From contig NZ_BQXQ01000010.1 in assembly GCF_030159055.1 (NCBI RefSeq), forward strand, positions 1 to 64,000: a stretch of DNA of 64,000 nucleotides, in the 5' to 3' direction. Origin of the DNA: Acidovorax sp. SUPP3334. Its GTDB lineage: Bacteria; Pseudomonadota; Gammaproteobacteria; Burkholderiales; Burkholderiaceae_C. The translations under genes and the position numbers were made by a program. Below, piece after piece: positions 56,863-64,000 of the stretch (position 1 is its first letter; each line of letters starts with the position of its first letter). The notes beneath the pieces were generated by a model that had not been told where the DNA came from, ran no database searches, and worked only from the letters and a program-made list of their open reading frames with translations.

Positions 56863-58113
56863 ATGGAAAGCTACCTCCTCGACTGGGCCAATCTGCTGCT
56901 GCGCTGGGTCCACGTCATCACCGCGATCGCCTGGGTGGGCTCGTCGTTCTACTTCGTCTTCCTGGACAGCAGCCTCACGCCGCCGGTCGATGACGAACTG
57001 AAGAAGCAGGGCGTGAGCGGCGAACTCTGGGCCGTGCATGGCGGCGGGTTCTACCATCCGGTGAAGTTCGCCGTATCGCCCCCGAAGCTGCCCGCGCACC
57101 TGCACTGGTTCTACTGGGAGAGCTACAGCACCTGGCTGAGCGGCTTCGCGCTGTTCACCGTGTCGTACCTGTGGAGCGCGGGCACCTACCTCATCGACAA
57201 GTCGCGCATGGACTGGGCGCCGCCCGCGGCCATCGGCGCGGCGCTGGGTTTTCTGGTGGTGTTCTGGCTGCTGTACGACGCGGTGTGCCGCGTGTTCGGG
57301 CAGCGCAGGAACGGCGATGCCATCGTCGGCGCGCTCGTGTTCGGGCTGGTGTGCGTGGCGTCGTGGCTCGCCTGCCACTGGTTTGCCGGGCGCGCGGCCT
57401 TCCTGCTGGTGGGCGCGATGATCGCCACGGCCATGAGCGCCAATGTGTTCTTCTGGATCATCCCGGGGCAAAAGAAGATGGTGGCCTCCATCCAGGCCGG
57501 CCAGCCCGTGGACCCCATCCACGGCAAGCGCGGCAAGCAGCGCAGCGTGCACAACACCTACTTCACGCTGCCGGTGCTGTTCGCCATGCTGTCCAACCAC
57601 TACAGCTTCACCTGGGGCCACCCGCAGAACTGGCTGGTGCTGATCGTGATGATGTTCGCGGGAGCGGCCATCCGGCAGTTCTTCGTCATGCGCCACGGCC
57701 ACAAACTGGGGCGCAATGGCAACCCGCTGCCGTATGCGTTGGTGGGGGTGGTGGCCATCGCCGGTGCCATCGTCTGGATGCGGCCCGCGCCGCCGTCCGC
57801 TGCCCCGGTGGCTGCAGGAAATGCTACTGATTTGATAGCTAAAGGGGCAGACAATCCGCCGGCATCGGGCACGATCGGCTACGAAAAGCTGCAGCCCGTG
57901 CTGGCGCAGCGATGCTTCCTGTGCCACGGCGAGCAGGTGCAGATGAAGAACCTGCGGCTCGATTCGGCCCCCTCGGTCAAGCAGCACGCCCAGGCCATCT
58001 ACCAGCAGGCCGTGGTGCAAAAGCTGATGCCCATGAACAATGCCACCGGCATGACGGACGAGGAGCGCGACATCGTGCGGCGCTGGTTCGAAGGCGGCGC
58101 GCCGGTGCCTTGA
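56863..58113 (+). CDS. puuD: Membrane urate hydroxylase PuuD
   Basis: A 416-residue protein. The N-terminal region (about residues 1-315) has eight predicted membrane helices of the urate oxidase N-domain type, beginning LLDWANLLLRWVHVITAIAWVGSSFYF. The C-terminal cytochrome c domain (about 345-416) has the haem motif CFLCHG and the axial Met in MPMNNATGM. It oxidises urate at the membrane and passes electrons to the respiratory chain without making peroxide. Between the two domains lies a partial dispersed repeat, read in frame as GNATDLIAKG. Confidence 0.92.
   Translation: MESYLLDWANLLLRWVHVITAIAWVGSSFYFVFLDSSLTPPVDDELKKQGVSGELWAVHGGGFYHPVKFAVSPPKLPAHLHWFYWESYSTWLSGFALFTVSYLWSAGTYLIDKSRMDWAPPAAIGAALGFLVVFWLLYDAVCRVFGQRRNGDAIVGALVFGLVCVASWLACHWFAGRAAFLLVGAMIATAMSANVFFWIIPGQKKMVASIQAGQPVDPIHGKRGKQRSVHNTYFTLPVLFAMLSNHYSFTWGHPQNWLVLIVMMFAGAAIRQFFVMRHGHKLGRNGNPLPYALVGVVAIAGAIVWMRPAPPSAAPVAAGNATDLIAKGADNPPASGTIGYEKLQPVLAQRCFLCHGEQVQMKNLRLDSAPSVKQHAQAIYQQAVVQKLMPMNNATGMTDEERDIVRRWFEGGAPVP
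57820..57840 (-). repeat. Partial dispersed repeat, copy g, inside puuD
   Basis: The minus strand reads AGCTATCAAATCAGTAGCA, the hairpin half of the dispersed repeat. It lies in frame in the linker between the membrane and haem domains. Confidence 0.6.
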
Positions 58114-58155
58114 GCGCCTTGAGCGGCTCTGTGGCCAGCGGCGCCTGAAACCTTC

Positions 58156-60009
58156 TCAGTCCACCGCTGCCCGGGCCGCCACCCTTCGGCCTGCCAGCGA
58201 TGCCCCGGGCCGGGGCGGGAGCGGCGGGTCCGCGCCATTGCCGCTGCCCGCGATCTGGCTGGCGGCATCGATTCGGCTGCCGTTGCCGTTGCCGTTGCCG
58301 CCGGCGCTGTCCGAGCCGTCGGCGCGGTCCGGTTCGGCATCGCGCCAGGCCAGGCCGCTGGTCGCCAGCTTGGCGTCGTGCTTGGTCAGGGCGGCGAGGT
58401 TGGCCACCTCTTCCGCGTGGGCAATGACGCCGGGCGTGATGCGCACTGCGCCGATCGACAGCGTGGTGCAGGTGAAAAAGCGCTTCACCCCGTGCCGGTC
58501 CTCGGCCCAGATGCCGCCGGCCTTGCGCGAGGGTTCGTCGAACAGCGCCAGGGCCTCCTGCGCGAACTCTTCGATGATCTGCTGGCAGCGGTGCAGCCAG
58601 TCCGCGCTTTGGAACAGCAGCATGAAGTCGTCGCCGCCCACGTGCCCCACGAAGTCGCGCTGCGCATCGCAATGGGTCACCGCCAGGCGCGCCACGAGGC
58701 GGATCATCTGGTCGCCGCGCCAGTAGCCGTAATAGTCGTTGAACGGCTTGAAGTGGTTCAGGTCCGCGTAGCAGGCGACGAACTCGGTGCCGCTGTCCAG
58801 CAGGCGCTGCATGTGCAGGCTGATGGGAATGTTGCCCGGCAGGAAGGTGAGCGGGTTGGCATGGCGCGCGGCCTCGATGCGCGCCTCGGTCACGCTGCGC
58901 ACCAACTGGTCGCCCGTGCCCAGGCCGGCGTAGCGGCCGTTGTCGGTGACGATGAAGCCGTCGTTCAAGCAGCGCTGATCCTGCGAGGTGAGGATGCCCA
59001 CCAACTGGTCCACATCGCAGTCGAGCTCGACCACGCGCGGCGCGTGGTTGGCGAACGCCATGCAGGGCTTGCGCCCGTGCACTTCGCGAAAGTACAGCGT
59101 GGCGTAGTGGTTCATGAACTGCTGGCGGTTGATGAGTGCCACCGGCCGCGTGCCGTCCACCACGGCCAGCGCGTGCAGCTCGGGGTGGGCCTTGAACAGC
59201 CCGGCCACCGTGTCGTTGCGGGTGTCCGGCGTGGCCGTGGGCGCCTGCACCACGATCAGGTTGCGCAGAATGCCCGGCCGCACGTTCTGGCCCAGGTGGG
59301 GCAGAACGGCCACGCGGCGGTCGCGCAGGGCGTCTTCGGTTTCGATGCCCTCGGCGATGAGCGTGGTGCCGAACACGTCGGCAATGCCTTTGATGGCCTG
59401 CAGCATCTGCAGGTTTTCGGGGTGGGCGCTCAGGTCGCGCACGAAGTATTTGTCGATCTTGACGAAGTCGGGCTTGGCCTCGGACCACAGCCGCAGGCTG
59501 GAGCGGCCGTCGCCGAAATCGTCCAGCGCCAGGCGCGCGCCGCTGGCATGCACTTCTTTAAGCGCATGGCGCAGCTGGCCCATGTCGGTCACGCGCTCGT
59601 GCTCGGTGATCTCCAGCACCACCATGCGCGCCGACACGCCCATGGCCTGCACCGCGTCGGCCAGCGATGCGCCGCCGAACAGCGCCACGCCGCGCACCAG
59701 CACGCCCAGCACGCCCCATTGCTGCAGCGCGATGAAGGCGCACAGCAGTTCGAAGTCCTGCAGCAGGTTCTCTTCCTGCGCCCGTTGCAGCAGGGCATCG
59801 GGCGTGTGCAGCGGCGTGCCGGCCGGGCCGCGGATCAGCGCTTCGTGCGCGTAGATGCTGCCTTCGCGCAGATCGGCGAGGGGCTGGCAAACGCAATACA
59901 AGCCATCGCCGCGCATCCGTTGCGCCAAGGGCCCGGTGCCGCTGCGCGCTGCCGGCGACAGTGCCGCAAGCAAGGCATCGCGCCGGTCCCCGAGGGATGC
60001 ATCGATCAT
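58156..60009 (-). CDS. EAL-CBS-GGDEF signalling protein
   Basis: A 617-residue c-di-GMP-related protein. Order: EAL-like domain (about 35-255; HEALIRG, LALDDFGDG, LIAEGIETED), paired CBS domains (about 265-390), GGDEF domain (about 395-560; ACYADLNHFKPFNDYYG, GHVGGDDFMLLF) and a Gly/Asn/Asp-rich tail. Directly after AEGIETEDAL the expected QGYLLGRP segment of the EAL barrel is missing, so phosphodiesterase activity is doubtful. The GGDDF variant may retain cyclase activity. CBS domains suggest adenine-nucleotide control. I start at the ATG at 60009. Confidence 0.85.
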   Translation of the reverse strand: MIDASLGDRRDALLAALSPAARSGTGPLAQRMRGDGLYCVCQPLADLREGSIYAHEALIRGPAGTPLHTPDALLQRAQEENLLQDFELLCAFIALQQWGVLGVLVRGVALFGGASLADAVQAMGVSARMVVLEITEHERVTDMGQLRHALKEVHASGARLALDDFGDGRSSLRLWSEAKPDFVKIDKYFVRDLSAHPENLQMLQAIKGIADVFGTTLIAEGIETEDALRDRRVAVLPHLGQNVRPGILRNLIVVQAPTATPDTRNDTVAGLFKAHPELHALAVVDGTRPVALINRQQFMNHYATLYFREVHGRKPCMAFANHAPRVVELDCDVDQLVGILTSQDQRCLNDGFIVTDNGRYAGLGTGDQLVRSVTEARIEAARHANPLTFLPGNIPISLHMQRLLDSGTEFVACYADLNHFKPFNDYYGYWRGDQMIRLVARLAVTHCDAQRDFVGHVGGDDFMLLFQSADWLHRCQQIIEEFAQEALALFDEPSRKAGGIWAEDRHGVKRFFTCTTLSIGAVRITPGVIAHAEEVANLAALTKHDAKLATSGLAWRDAEPDRADGSDSAGGNGNGNGSRIDAASQIAGSGNGADPPLPPRPGASLAGRRVAARAAVD

Positions 60010-60075
60010 GGTTACAACCTTACACAATTCACTGCGGACCATAGCGGGGCCGCGTGACAGCGAAATGACAGGTCG

Positions 60076-60246
60076 TCAGTCGATCGGCCGCGGGTCGCCG
60101 CGCAGGTCGGCGTAGTCCACCGCATATTTGACGAGTGCCGCCTGGCCGTCGATGCGCAGCTTGCGCCGAAGGTGCAGCCGGTGCGTCTCCACGGTGCGCA
60201 CCGAGGTGCCCATGAGCTGGGCGATGCCGCGCGCGGCGAAACCCTC
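60076..60246 (-). pseudogene. LuxR/NarL-type HTH, C-terminal fragment
   Basis: About 56 codons encoding GIAQLMGTSVRTVETHRLHLRRKL and ALVKYAVDYADL, the end of a NarL/FixJ-type HTH. The receiver domain and the first HTH helix are missing, and upstream DNA reads as unrelated sequence, so this is the tail of a deleted response regulator. Confidence 0.75.
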
Positions 60247-60590
60247 GCCACCGCCCTGGAACAGGCCGCCGACGCCGCGCCCGACACCTTGCGGCTCGTG
60301 CTCACGCAACTGGCGCTGGTGTGCCGGCAACTCGCCTCGCTGGAAGCCGTGGCCGCGCAACTGGCAGCCCGTGGGGTGCTGCAGCCGGCATAGCGCCAAC
60401 GGGCGATCGCAACGGGCGTTCTCTGCTCTGCCCATGCGCTTCACTGCCGGCTCTGAAAGCCCTGGCGCGGGATTTTTGCGGTTTAGTTACGTCGCGTAAC
60501 CAGAAAGCCGCCGGCCCTGGCGCCGTGCGCGTTTTTTGCGCTGAGAATCCGCAGTTCCGAAAACAAGCGAACACGGACGAGGGAGGTTGC
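60247..60590. other. Remnant region and promoter of module B
   Basis: 60250-60393 reads on the plus strand as a helical tail (LRLVLTQLALVCRQLASLEA) of an unrecognised protein, probably a remnant. From 60400 on, GC falls and no gene is seen; this part holds a perfect palindrome at 60486 and the ribosome site GGGAGG before module B. Confidence 0.5.
60486..60500. promoter_or_regulatory. Perfect palindrome upstream of module B
   Basis: GTTACG, TCG, CGTAAC: a perfect six-base inverted repeat, 91 bases before the module B start. A candidate operator for control of the module. Confidence 0.55.
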
Positions 60591-61481
60591 ATGAGGGAAT
60601 TGGTCAAGGTAGACCAGGAGCGGCTGCGCGCGCAGCTGGAGAAAAAGCTGCCGCCGAAGGTGCGGCTGTTTCAGCTCGACGATATCCCCGGCGTGATGCG
60701 CTCGCGCATGGGGTGGCCGGTGGCGGCGGCGTTGATGGAGCGGTGGTTTCGCGGGGCGGCTTTCGAGATGCCCGATGCGATGAAGCTGGGCGATGCGCCT
60801 CATCAAACCTTCACATTGAATTCTGTACAACTGGATGACAGCACCGTTTCCATGGCCTGGGCGATGGGTTTTGCTCGGGTACGTTCGGCCATCGCTAAAT
60901 TGCAGGCGCAGTGGGCCAGTCCTGCGGGTTTGTCACTGTTGAAAGATCGGGTGAACAAGCAGGGCATGGGGTGTCCCCGGCAGCCTTGGCGGTTCGGCTT
61001 ATTGGGCCAATCTGCCAAGGCCGTGGATAAAAGTTGCCAGGTGAATATCTTGAAGGTGGGGCGTTTGAGCGATCCGCTGGACGACTTCTACGGCGCGATG
61101 GGGGAGGCGACACTCAAAGTGGCAGTGTCCGGCATCGTCACTTCCAAAGGCGCTGGAAAGACGGCCATCCTGATCGATGAACTGGGCTTTTACTTGCGAG
61201 ACTCCTACGATTTCAACGATGGCGACCAGCCCTTCCTCTCGCAGCCCCTGGGCTTTTGGGGGTATGGGGGCGTCAGCCGCATCGACCTGGGGGAGCGAGT
61301 GTCGATTTCTGAACAGTGGGCGAATGAAACAGAGGCCAAGGCTCGGGGCCATGCCTACTGGGTCCAGAACCAGGACTTTCGCCGATGGCGTGGCATGCAC
61401 GGACGGGGTGGCGACTTCATTGTCCTGTCCGACGTGCATCGGGTTGGCCTGCCTTTTCCTATATCGCTGGAGTGGTCATGA
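60591..61481 (+). CDS. DUF6402-like protein, module B
   Basis: A 296-residue protein, full-length homolog of the one at 14078. Conserved blocks: VRLFQLDDIPGVMRSRMGWP, AALMERWF, SMAWAMGFARV, DDFYGAMGEA, ELGFYLRDSYDFND, FWGYGG and GGDFIVLSDVHRV. There is no signal peptide, no membrane helix and no known catalytic motif. GGGAGG precedes the ATG by four bases. The small membrane protein gene follows with a four-base ATGA overlap, the same order as in module A. I infer a toxin or cargo protein, possibly for type VI secretion, but a structural or adaptor role is equally compatible. Confidence 0.82.
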   Translation: MRELVKVDQERLRAQLEKKLPPKVRLFQLDDIPGVMRSRMGWPVAAALMERWFRGAAFEMPDAMKLGDAPHQTFTLNSVQLDDSTVSMAWAMGFARVRSAIAKLQAQWASPAGLSLLKDRVNKQGMGCPRQPWRFGLLGQSAKAVDKSCQVNILKVGRLSDPLDDFYGAMGEATLKVAVSGIVTSKGAGKTAILIDELGFYLRDSYDFNDGDQPFLSQPLGFWGYGGVSRIDLGERVSISEQWANETEAKARGHAYWVQNQDFRRWRGMHGRGGDFIVLSDVHRVGLPFPISLEWS

Positions 61482-61894
61482 AACTGCCCGATTTCAAGAA
61501 GGTTCCGTGCATCGTCTGGTGCGTGGCGCTGGACCTGCTGCTCCTGGCGGGCTGGTATCTGTCCACCCCCACTTTCCGCTACAGCTACAACAGCCCCCGC
61601 ATGGCGTATCGCCTTGAGATCTATGACCCGTCCATCCTGCAGCGCATTGTTCATTACGATTTCAGGCTGCCCAAATTTGCCCGCCTGTACCAGGTGGAGC
61701 CCCCAGCCCTGCTGGGCGAGAGCGAGGTGGTCGATATGAGCGACGGCAATGGCGAGATCATGTGGTTCGTGGATGCCCCTCAGGATTTGAAAAAAGTGCG
61801 AGTTGGCCTCAATGTAGTGTTCGAGAACATTCCGCTGGAATGCGCCGAGCAGGATTTGCATTTGCCCGAATGCCAGAAGAATTTCGGAAAGTGA
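61478..61894 (+). CDS. Small membrane protein B1
   Basis: A 138-residue paralog of the module A partner. Membrane helix at about residues 9-28 (VPCIVWCVALDLLLLAGWYL), then the soluble domain with YNSPRMAYRLEIY, LLGESEVVDM and VRVGLNVVFENIPLEC. The ATG overlaps the stop of the DUF6402-like gene (ATGA), so they are coupled. It differs from B2 in an inserted MSDGNGE segment and in GLN for GRD. Probable immunity or partner protein. Confidence 0.8.
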   Translation: MKLPDFKKVPCIVWCVALDLLLLAGWYLSTPTFRYSYNSPRMAYRLEIYDPSILQRIVHYDFRLPKFARLYQVEPPALLGESEVVDMSDGNGEIMWFVDAPQDLKKVRVGLNVVFENIPLECAEQDLHLPECQKNFGK

Positions 61895-61899
61895 CGGCA

Positions 61900-62301
61900 A
61901 TGCTTTCTTCCTTCAAGAAAATTCCGTGCATCGCTTGGTGGCTGGCATTGCACGCCGCCATTTTTCTGGCCTGGTACGTTTCCACGCCGACGCTCTACAA
62001 CCGCTACAACAGCCCCCGGTATGTTTACCGATTGGACATCTACCACGCCTCCTGGTGGCATCGGGTCACCCACCCCGAGATGAAGAAGCCGGCCGTGGTG
62101 CGCCTGCACCGATTCGAGTCCAGGGCGCTGCTCGGCGAAAGCCCGGTGGTCGATCTTTGGCACAACGACGCCATCGTCTGGGACGTGGACACGCCCGGCC
62201 CCGTGAACAAGGTGCATGTCGGCCGCGATGTGGTGTTCGAAAAGCTCCCCTCGGAATGCACGCCGCCTTCGCCGCTGCTCAGTTGCGAGGGGCGCTCGTG
62301 A
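61900..62301 (+). CDS. Small membrane protein B2
   Basis: A 133-residue second paralog starting five bases after the B1 stop. It begins MLSSFKKIPCIAWWLALH, close to B1 (FKKVPCIVW), and has YNSPRYVYRLDIY, LLGESPVVDLW and VHVGRDVVFEKLPSEC. Tandem arrangement and divergence suggest duplication followed by change, as seen in immunity gene arrays. The C-terminal tail differs from B1 and A. Confidence 0.8.
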   Translation: MLSSFKKIPCIAWWLALHAAIFLAWYVSTPTLYNRYNSPRYVYRLDIYHASWWHRVTHPEMKKPAVVRLHRFESRALLGESPVVDLWHNDAIVWDVDTPGPVNKVHVGRDVVFEKLPSECTPPSPLLSCEGRS

Positions 62302-62409
62302 CGTGCCAGTCGATGCCACTGTGAAAACAGCCATCGGCGCGTCCATCGCCTTGAATTCCATAAAGTGCCATCGTGCAGCGCATGATTCGCCGCGATTGGA
62401 AAATGCCCT

Positions 62410-62601
62410 AATGCCACCGCCTTCGTGGCCCGCATGCTGAGCGAGTACCCGCAGGGTTTCGTGGTCCGCAATGCCGACTTTCCCGTCATCGGGGCGCCGG
62501 CCAACCACTACGGCGTGCGCATTTCCACCCACCTGTGGCATGACGCGCGGGACATCGATCTGCTGGTCGATGCCATGTGGGACCTTTCGCGCAAGATCTG
62601 A
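62410..62601 (+). pseudogene. Class V aminotransferase-like, C-terminal remnant
   Basis: About 63 codons encode NADFPVIGAPANHYGVRIS, THLWHDARDIDLLVDAMWDL and a stop. This is the end of a PLP-dependent class V aminotransferase/epimerase-like protein (VRIS...H.W...DID.LV). No start, PLP lysine or other part remains. It lies between module B and the porin terminator. Confidence 0.6.
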
Positions 62602-62617
62602 CGGCGCGGCCACCATG

Positions 62618-62654
62618 AAAAAAAGCGCGGGAGGCGACTCCCGCGCTTTTTTTT
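62618..62654. terminator. Strong bidirectional terminator
   Basis: Nine-base-pair GC stem (62625-62633 with 62638-62646), GCGA loop, seven A before and eight T after. It serves the porin gene on the minus strand and module B on the plus strand. Confidence 0.92.
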
Positions 62655-62691
62655 CATTCGGCCACCGTGGCGCGATGGCGCCGCGCGATGC

Positions 62692-63720
62692 TCAGAAGCG
62701 GTGGCGGATGCCCACGCCGAAGCTGTTGCCCTTGGTCTGCGCCGTGATGCGGTCGTTCATGACCATGGCGTACACGTCGGTGCGCTTGGACAGGAAGTGG
62801 TCGTAGCCCAGCGTGAAGGTCTTGCGGTCGATGTCGGTCTGCGTCATTTCGGTCTTGACCCACTCCACCAGCACCTTGCCGGCGGGGCCGACCGGCACTG
62901 AGGCGCCCAACTGCACCGTCTTGGCCTTGTTGGTGGTGTTGTCGGCCTTGGCCTGGCCGTAGCTCACGAAGGGCTTGACCATGCCGAAGTCGTAGGCGCC
63001 CAGCAGCATCCAGTCGGTCTTCTTGGTGCCCAGGTAGGCATTGGGCACGGCAGGGTTGCTGATCTGGTCGCGCTCGTAAAAGCCCGTCAGCGTGAGAGGC
63101 CCGTCGAAATAGAAGAAGTTCGCGCCGAAGTTCTTCTTGCCGTTGTCGCCGGGCTGCTCGCCGAACTGGTACTGGATGTTGGCCGAGAAGCCGCCGAACT
63201 TGGGCGTGCTGTAGACGATCTGGTTGCTCCAGCCCGTGTCCGACGGCGTGGTCGCGGCCCAGCCGGTGCCGTTGAACAGCGGCACGTTCATGTGCAGGAT
63301 CAGCGGCGAGAAGGTGAACGAATCGCCGTACGGGTTGCCCACCACCGACGGCAGGAAGTTGGGCGCCATCCAGCGGCCCAGCATGACCGAGCCGAAGTCG
63401 CCCGACAGGCTCACGTTGGCATCGCGCGAGAAGAACGTGTCGTTGGCGAAGCGGCCCTGCGAGCCGTTGTCCACCTTGATGAACGAGGTCAGCAGGAAGT
63501 CGGCCTTCAGGCCGCCGCCCAGATCTTCCGTGCCCTTGAAGCCGAACCACGAGGTGGTCAGGCCGCCGCTGTCCACCACGGATTTGCGGCCGGCGTCGCC
63601 CGCCATCTTGATCGACCCGGCGAACACGTCGGCCAGGCCGGTGAGCTGTACGGAGCTTTGGGCCTGCGCCCCGGCGGAACATAGCAGCGCGGCGCCCAGC
63701 GCCATCCAATTCTTCTTCAT
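62692..63720 (-). CDS. Outer-membrane porin (Gram-negative general porin type)
   Basis: A 342-residue trimeric-type porin. It has a signal peptide (MKKNWMALGAALLCSAGAQA), starts SSVQLTGLADVFAG, has the constriction loop region, and ends with Phe (GVGIRHRF) as outer-membrane barrels do. The pattern of alternating residues fits 16 strands, as in Comamonadaceae Omp32-like porins. A GGAG site precedes the ATG at 63720; a strong terminator follows the stop. Confidence 0.93.
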   Translation of the reverse strand: MKKNWMALGAALLCSAGAQAQSSVQLTGLADVFAGSIKMAGDAGRKSVVDSGGLTTSWFGFKGTEDLGGGLKADFLLTSFIKVDNGSQGRFANDTFFSRDANVSLSGDFGSVMLGRWMAPNFLPSVVGNPYGDSFTFSPLILHMNVPLFNGTGWAATTPSDTGWSNQIVYSTPKFGGFSANIQYQFGEQPGDNGKKNFGANFFYFDGPLTLTGFYERDQISNPAVPNAYLGTKKTDWMLLGAYDFGMVKPFVSYGQAKADNTTNKAKTVQLGASVPVGPAGKVLVEWVKTEMTQTDIDRKTFTLGYDHFLSKRTDVYAMVMNDRITAQTKGNSFGVGIRHRF

Positions 63721-64000
63721 ACGACTCCTGCGAAAAGGAAATGAGTAGGTGAGTAGGGGAAACGAAAAAGGCGCATGGTTCGAAGGCAGGCCGCCGAAAC
63801 GTGCCAATTTGCAAATACTTCGTAGCAAGGACCGTGCCTTCTCCATTTCGCGGGTGGGGGAATGGCTTGGGCGGCGGTGAAGGACCGGCCCGGTGCGCCA
63901 GGGCACACCGACTTTGACTTCGCTCAACACCCGCCAAGCGGTGCTGCGGTCAAAGTAGCGGCTCTATCTCTATGTTTCCCAGCCCAAGCACCCCCACGCC

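Overview
The window is about 66-70% GC by eye, has tightly packed genes with overlapping starts and stops, and carries gene sets typical of Comamonadaceae: TctBA transport genes, MaeB, PuuD-type purine breakdown, a GGT lipoprotein and a 32-33 kDa porin. A textbook HrpX-type PIP-box promoter driving a large candidate type III effector, a secreted GH5 cellulase with a cellulose-binding module, and a VirK-family protein point to a plant-associated Acidovorax/Paracidovorax-like bacterium. This assignment is an inference from gene content, not from an rRNA gene. No rRNA, tRNA, CRISPR array or complete insertion sequence was found.

Layout. 1-1900 is a graveyard around a TetR regulator: broken hydrolase, ADP-ribosylglycohydrolase tail, frameshifted acetyltransferase-like gene. 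1904-13651 is core: NIF3, a MoxR/DUF58/VWA operon with a serine protease, TatD, a DNA glycosylase, a spermidine-synthase-like protein, a GspE/PilB-like ATPase and tctBA, closed by a strong terminator. 13680-20400 is mixed: a two-gene module of unknown function (DUF6402-like protein plus small membrane protein), a DMT transporter, an SDR, a DUF2778/Tlde1-like L,D-transpeptidase with a membrane partner, an orphan ureD and two gene remnants. 20397-27462 is a signalling block (periplasmic binding protein, hybrid PAS histidine kinase, two unusual response regulators behind an FNR-type box, a chemotaxis receptor). 27895-31998 holds an SDR, three remnants and a second peptidoglycan-enzyme/periplasmic-partner pair. 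32056-34830 is an ABC importer. 35113-38333 is the PIP-box effector. 38532-40829 is maeB. 41154-48233 is a ureide/allantoin operon under a GntR regulator with a divergent glycerate kinase. 48316-50279 is a frameshifted MFS gene beside an internally deleted LysR gene. 50436-54523 contains GGT, cellulase and VirK. 54784-58113 contains the other purine genes (HIU hydrolase, XdhC, PuuD). 58156-60246 is an EAL-CBS-GGDEF protein and a LuxR tail. 60591-62301 is a second copy of the DUF6402-like module with two tandem small membrane proteins. 62692-63720 is a porin.

How genes work together. Urate is oxidised by PuuD, the product is hydrolysed by HIU hydrolase, then UraD, PuuE and AllC domains carry it to ureidoglycolate-level products; glyoxylate carbon would return through glycerate kinase, although the local hydroxypyruvate isomerase gene has lost its 5' end. 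The periplasmic protein, kinase and two receiver proteins look like one phosphorelay.

The most interesting feature is a set of small, movable effector-partner style modules: two DUF6402-like loci (13680-14971 and 60591-62301), a relic of a third (41900-42048), a Tlde1-like pair (17419-18293) and an NNPGNLR-type peptidoglycan hydrolase pair (30857-31998). They sit next to broken genes and have lower GC in the DUF6402 cases. I infer that they are orphan type VI secretion cargo or similar interbacterial antagonism systems. A dispersed 46-bp repeat, present in five near-full and two partial copies, has been built into the end of one gene and the inside of another.
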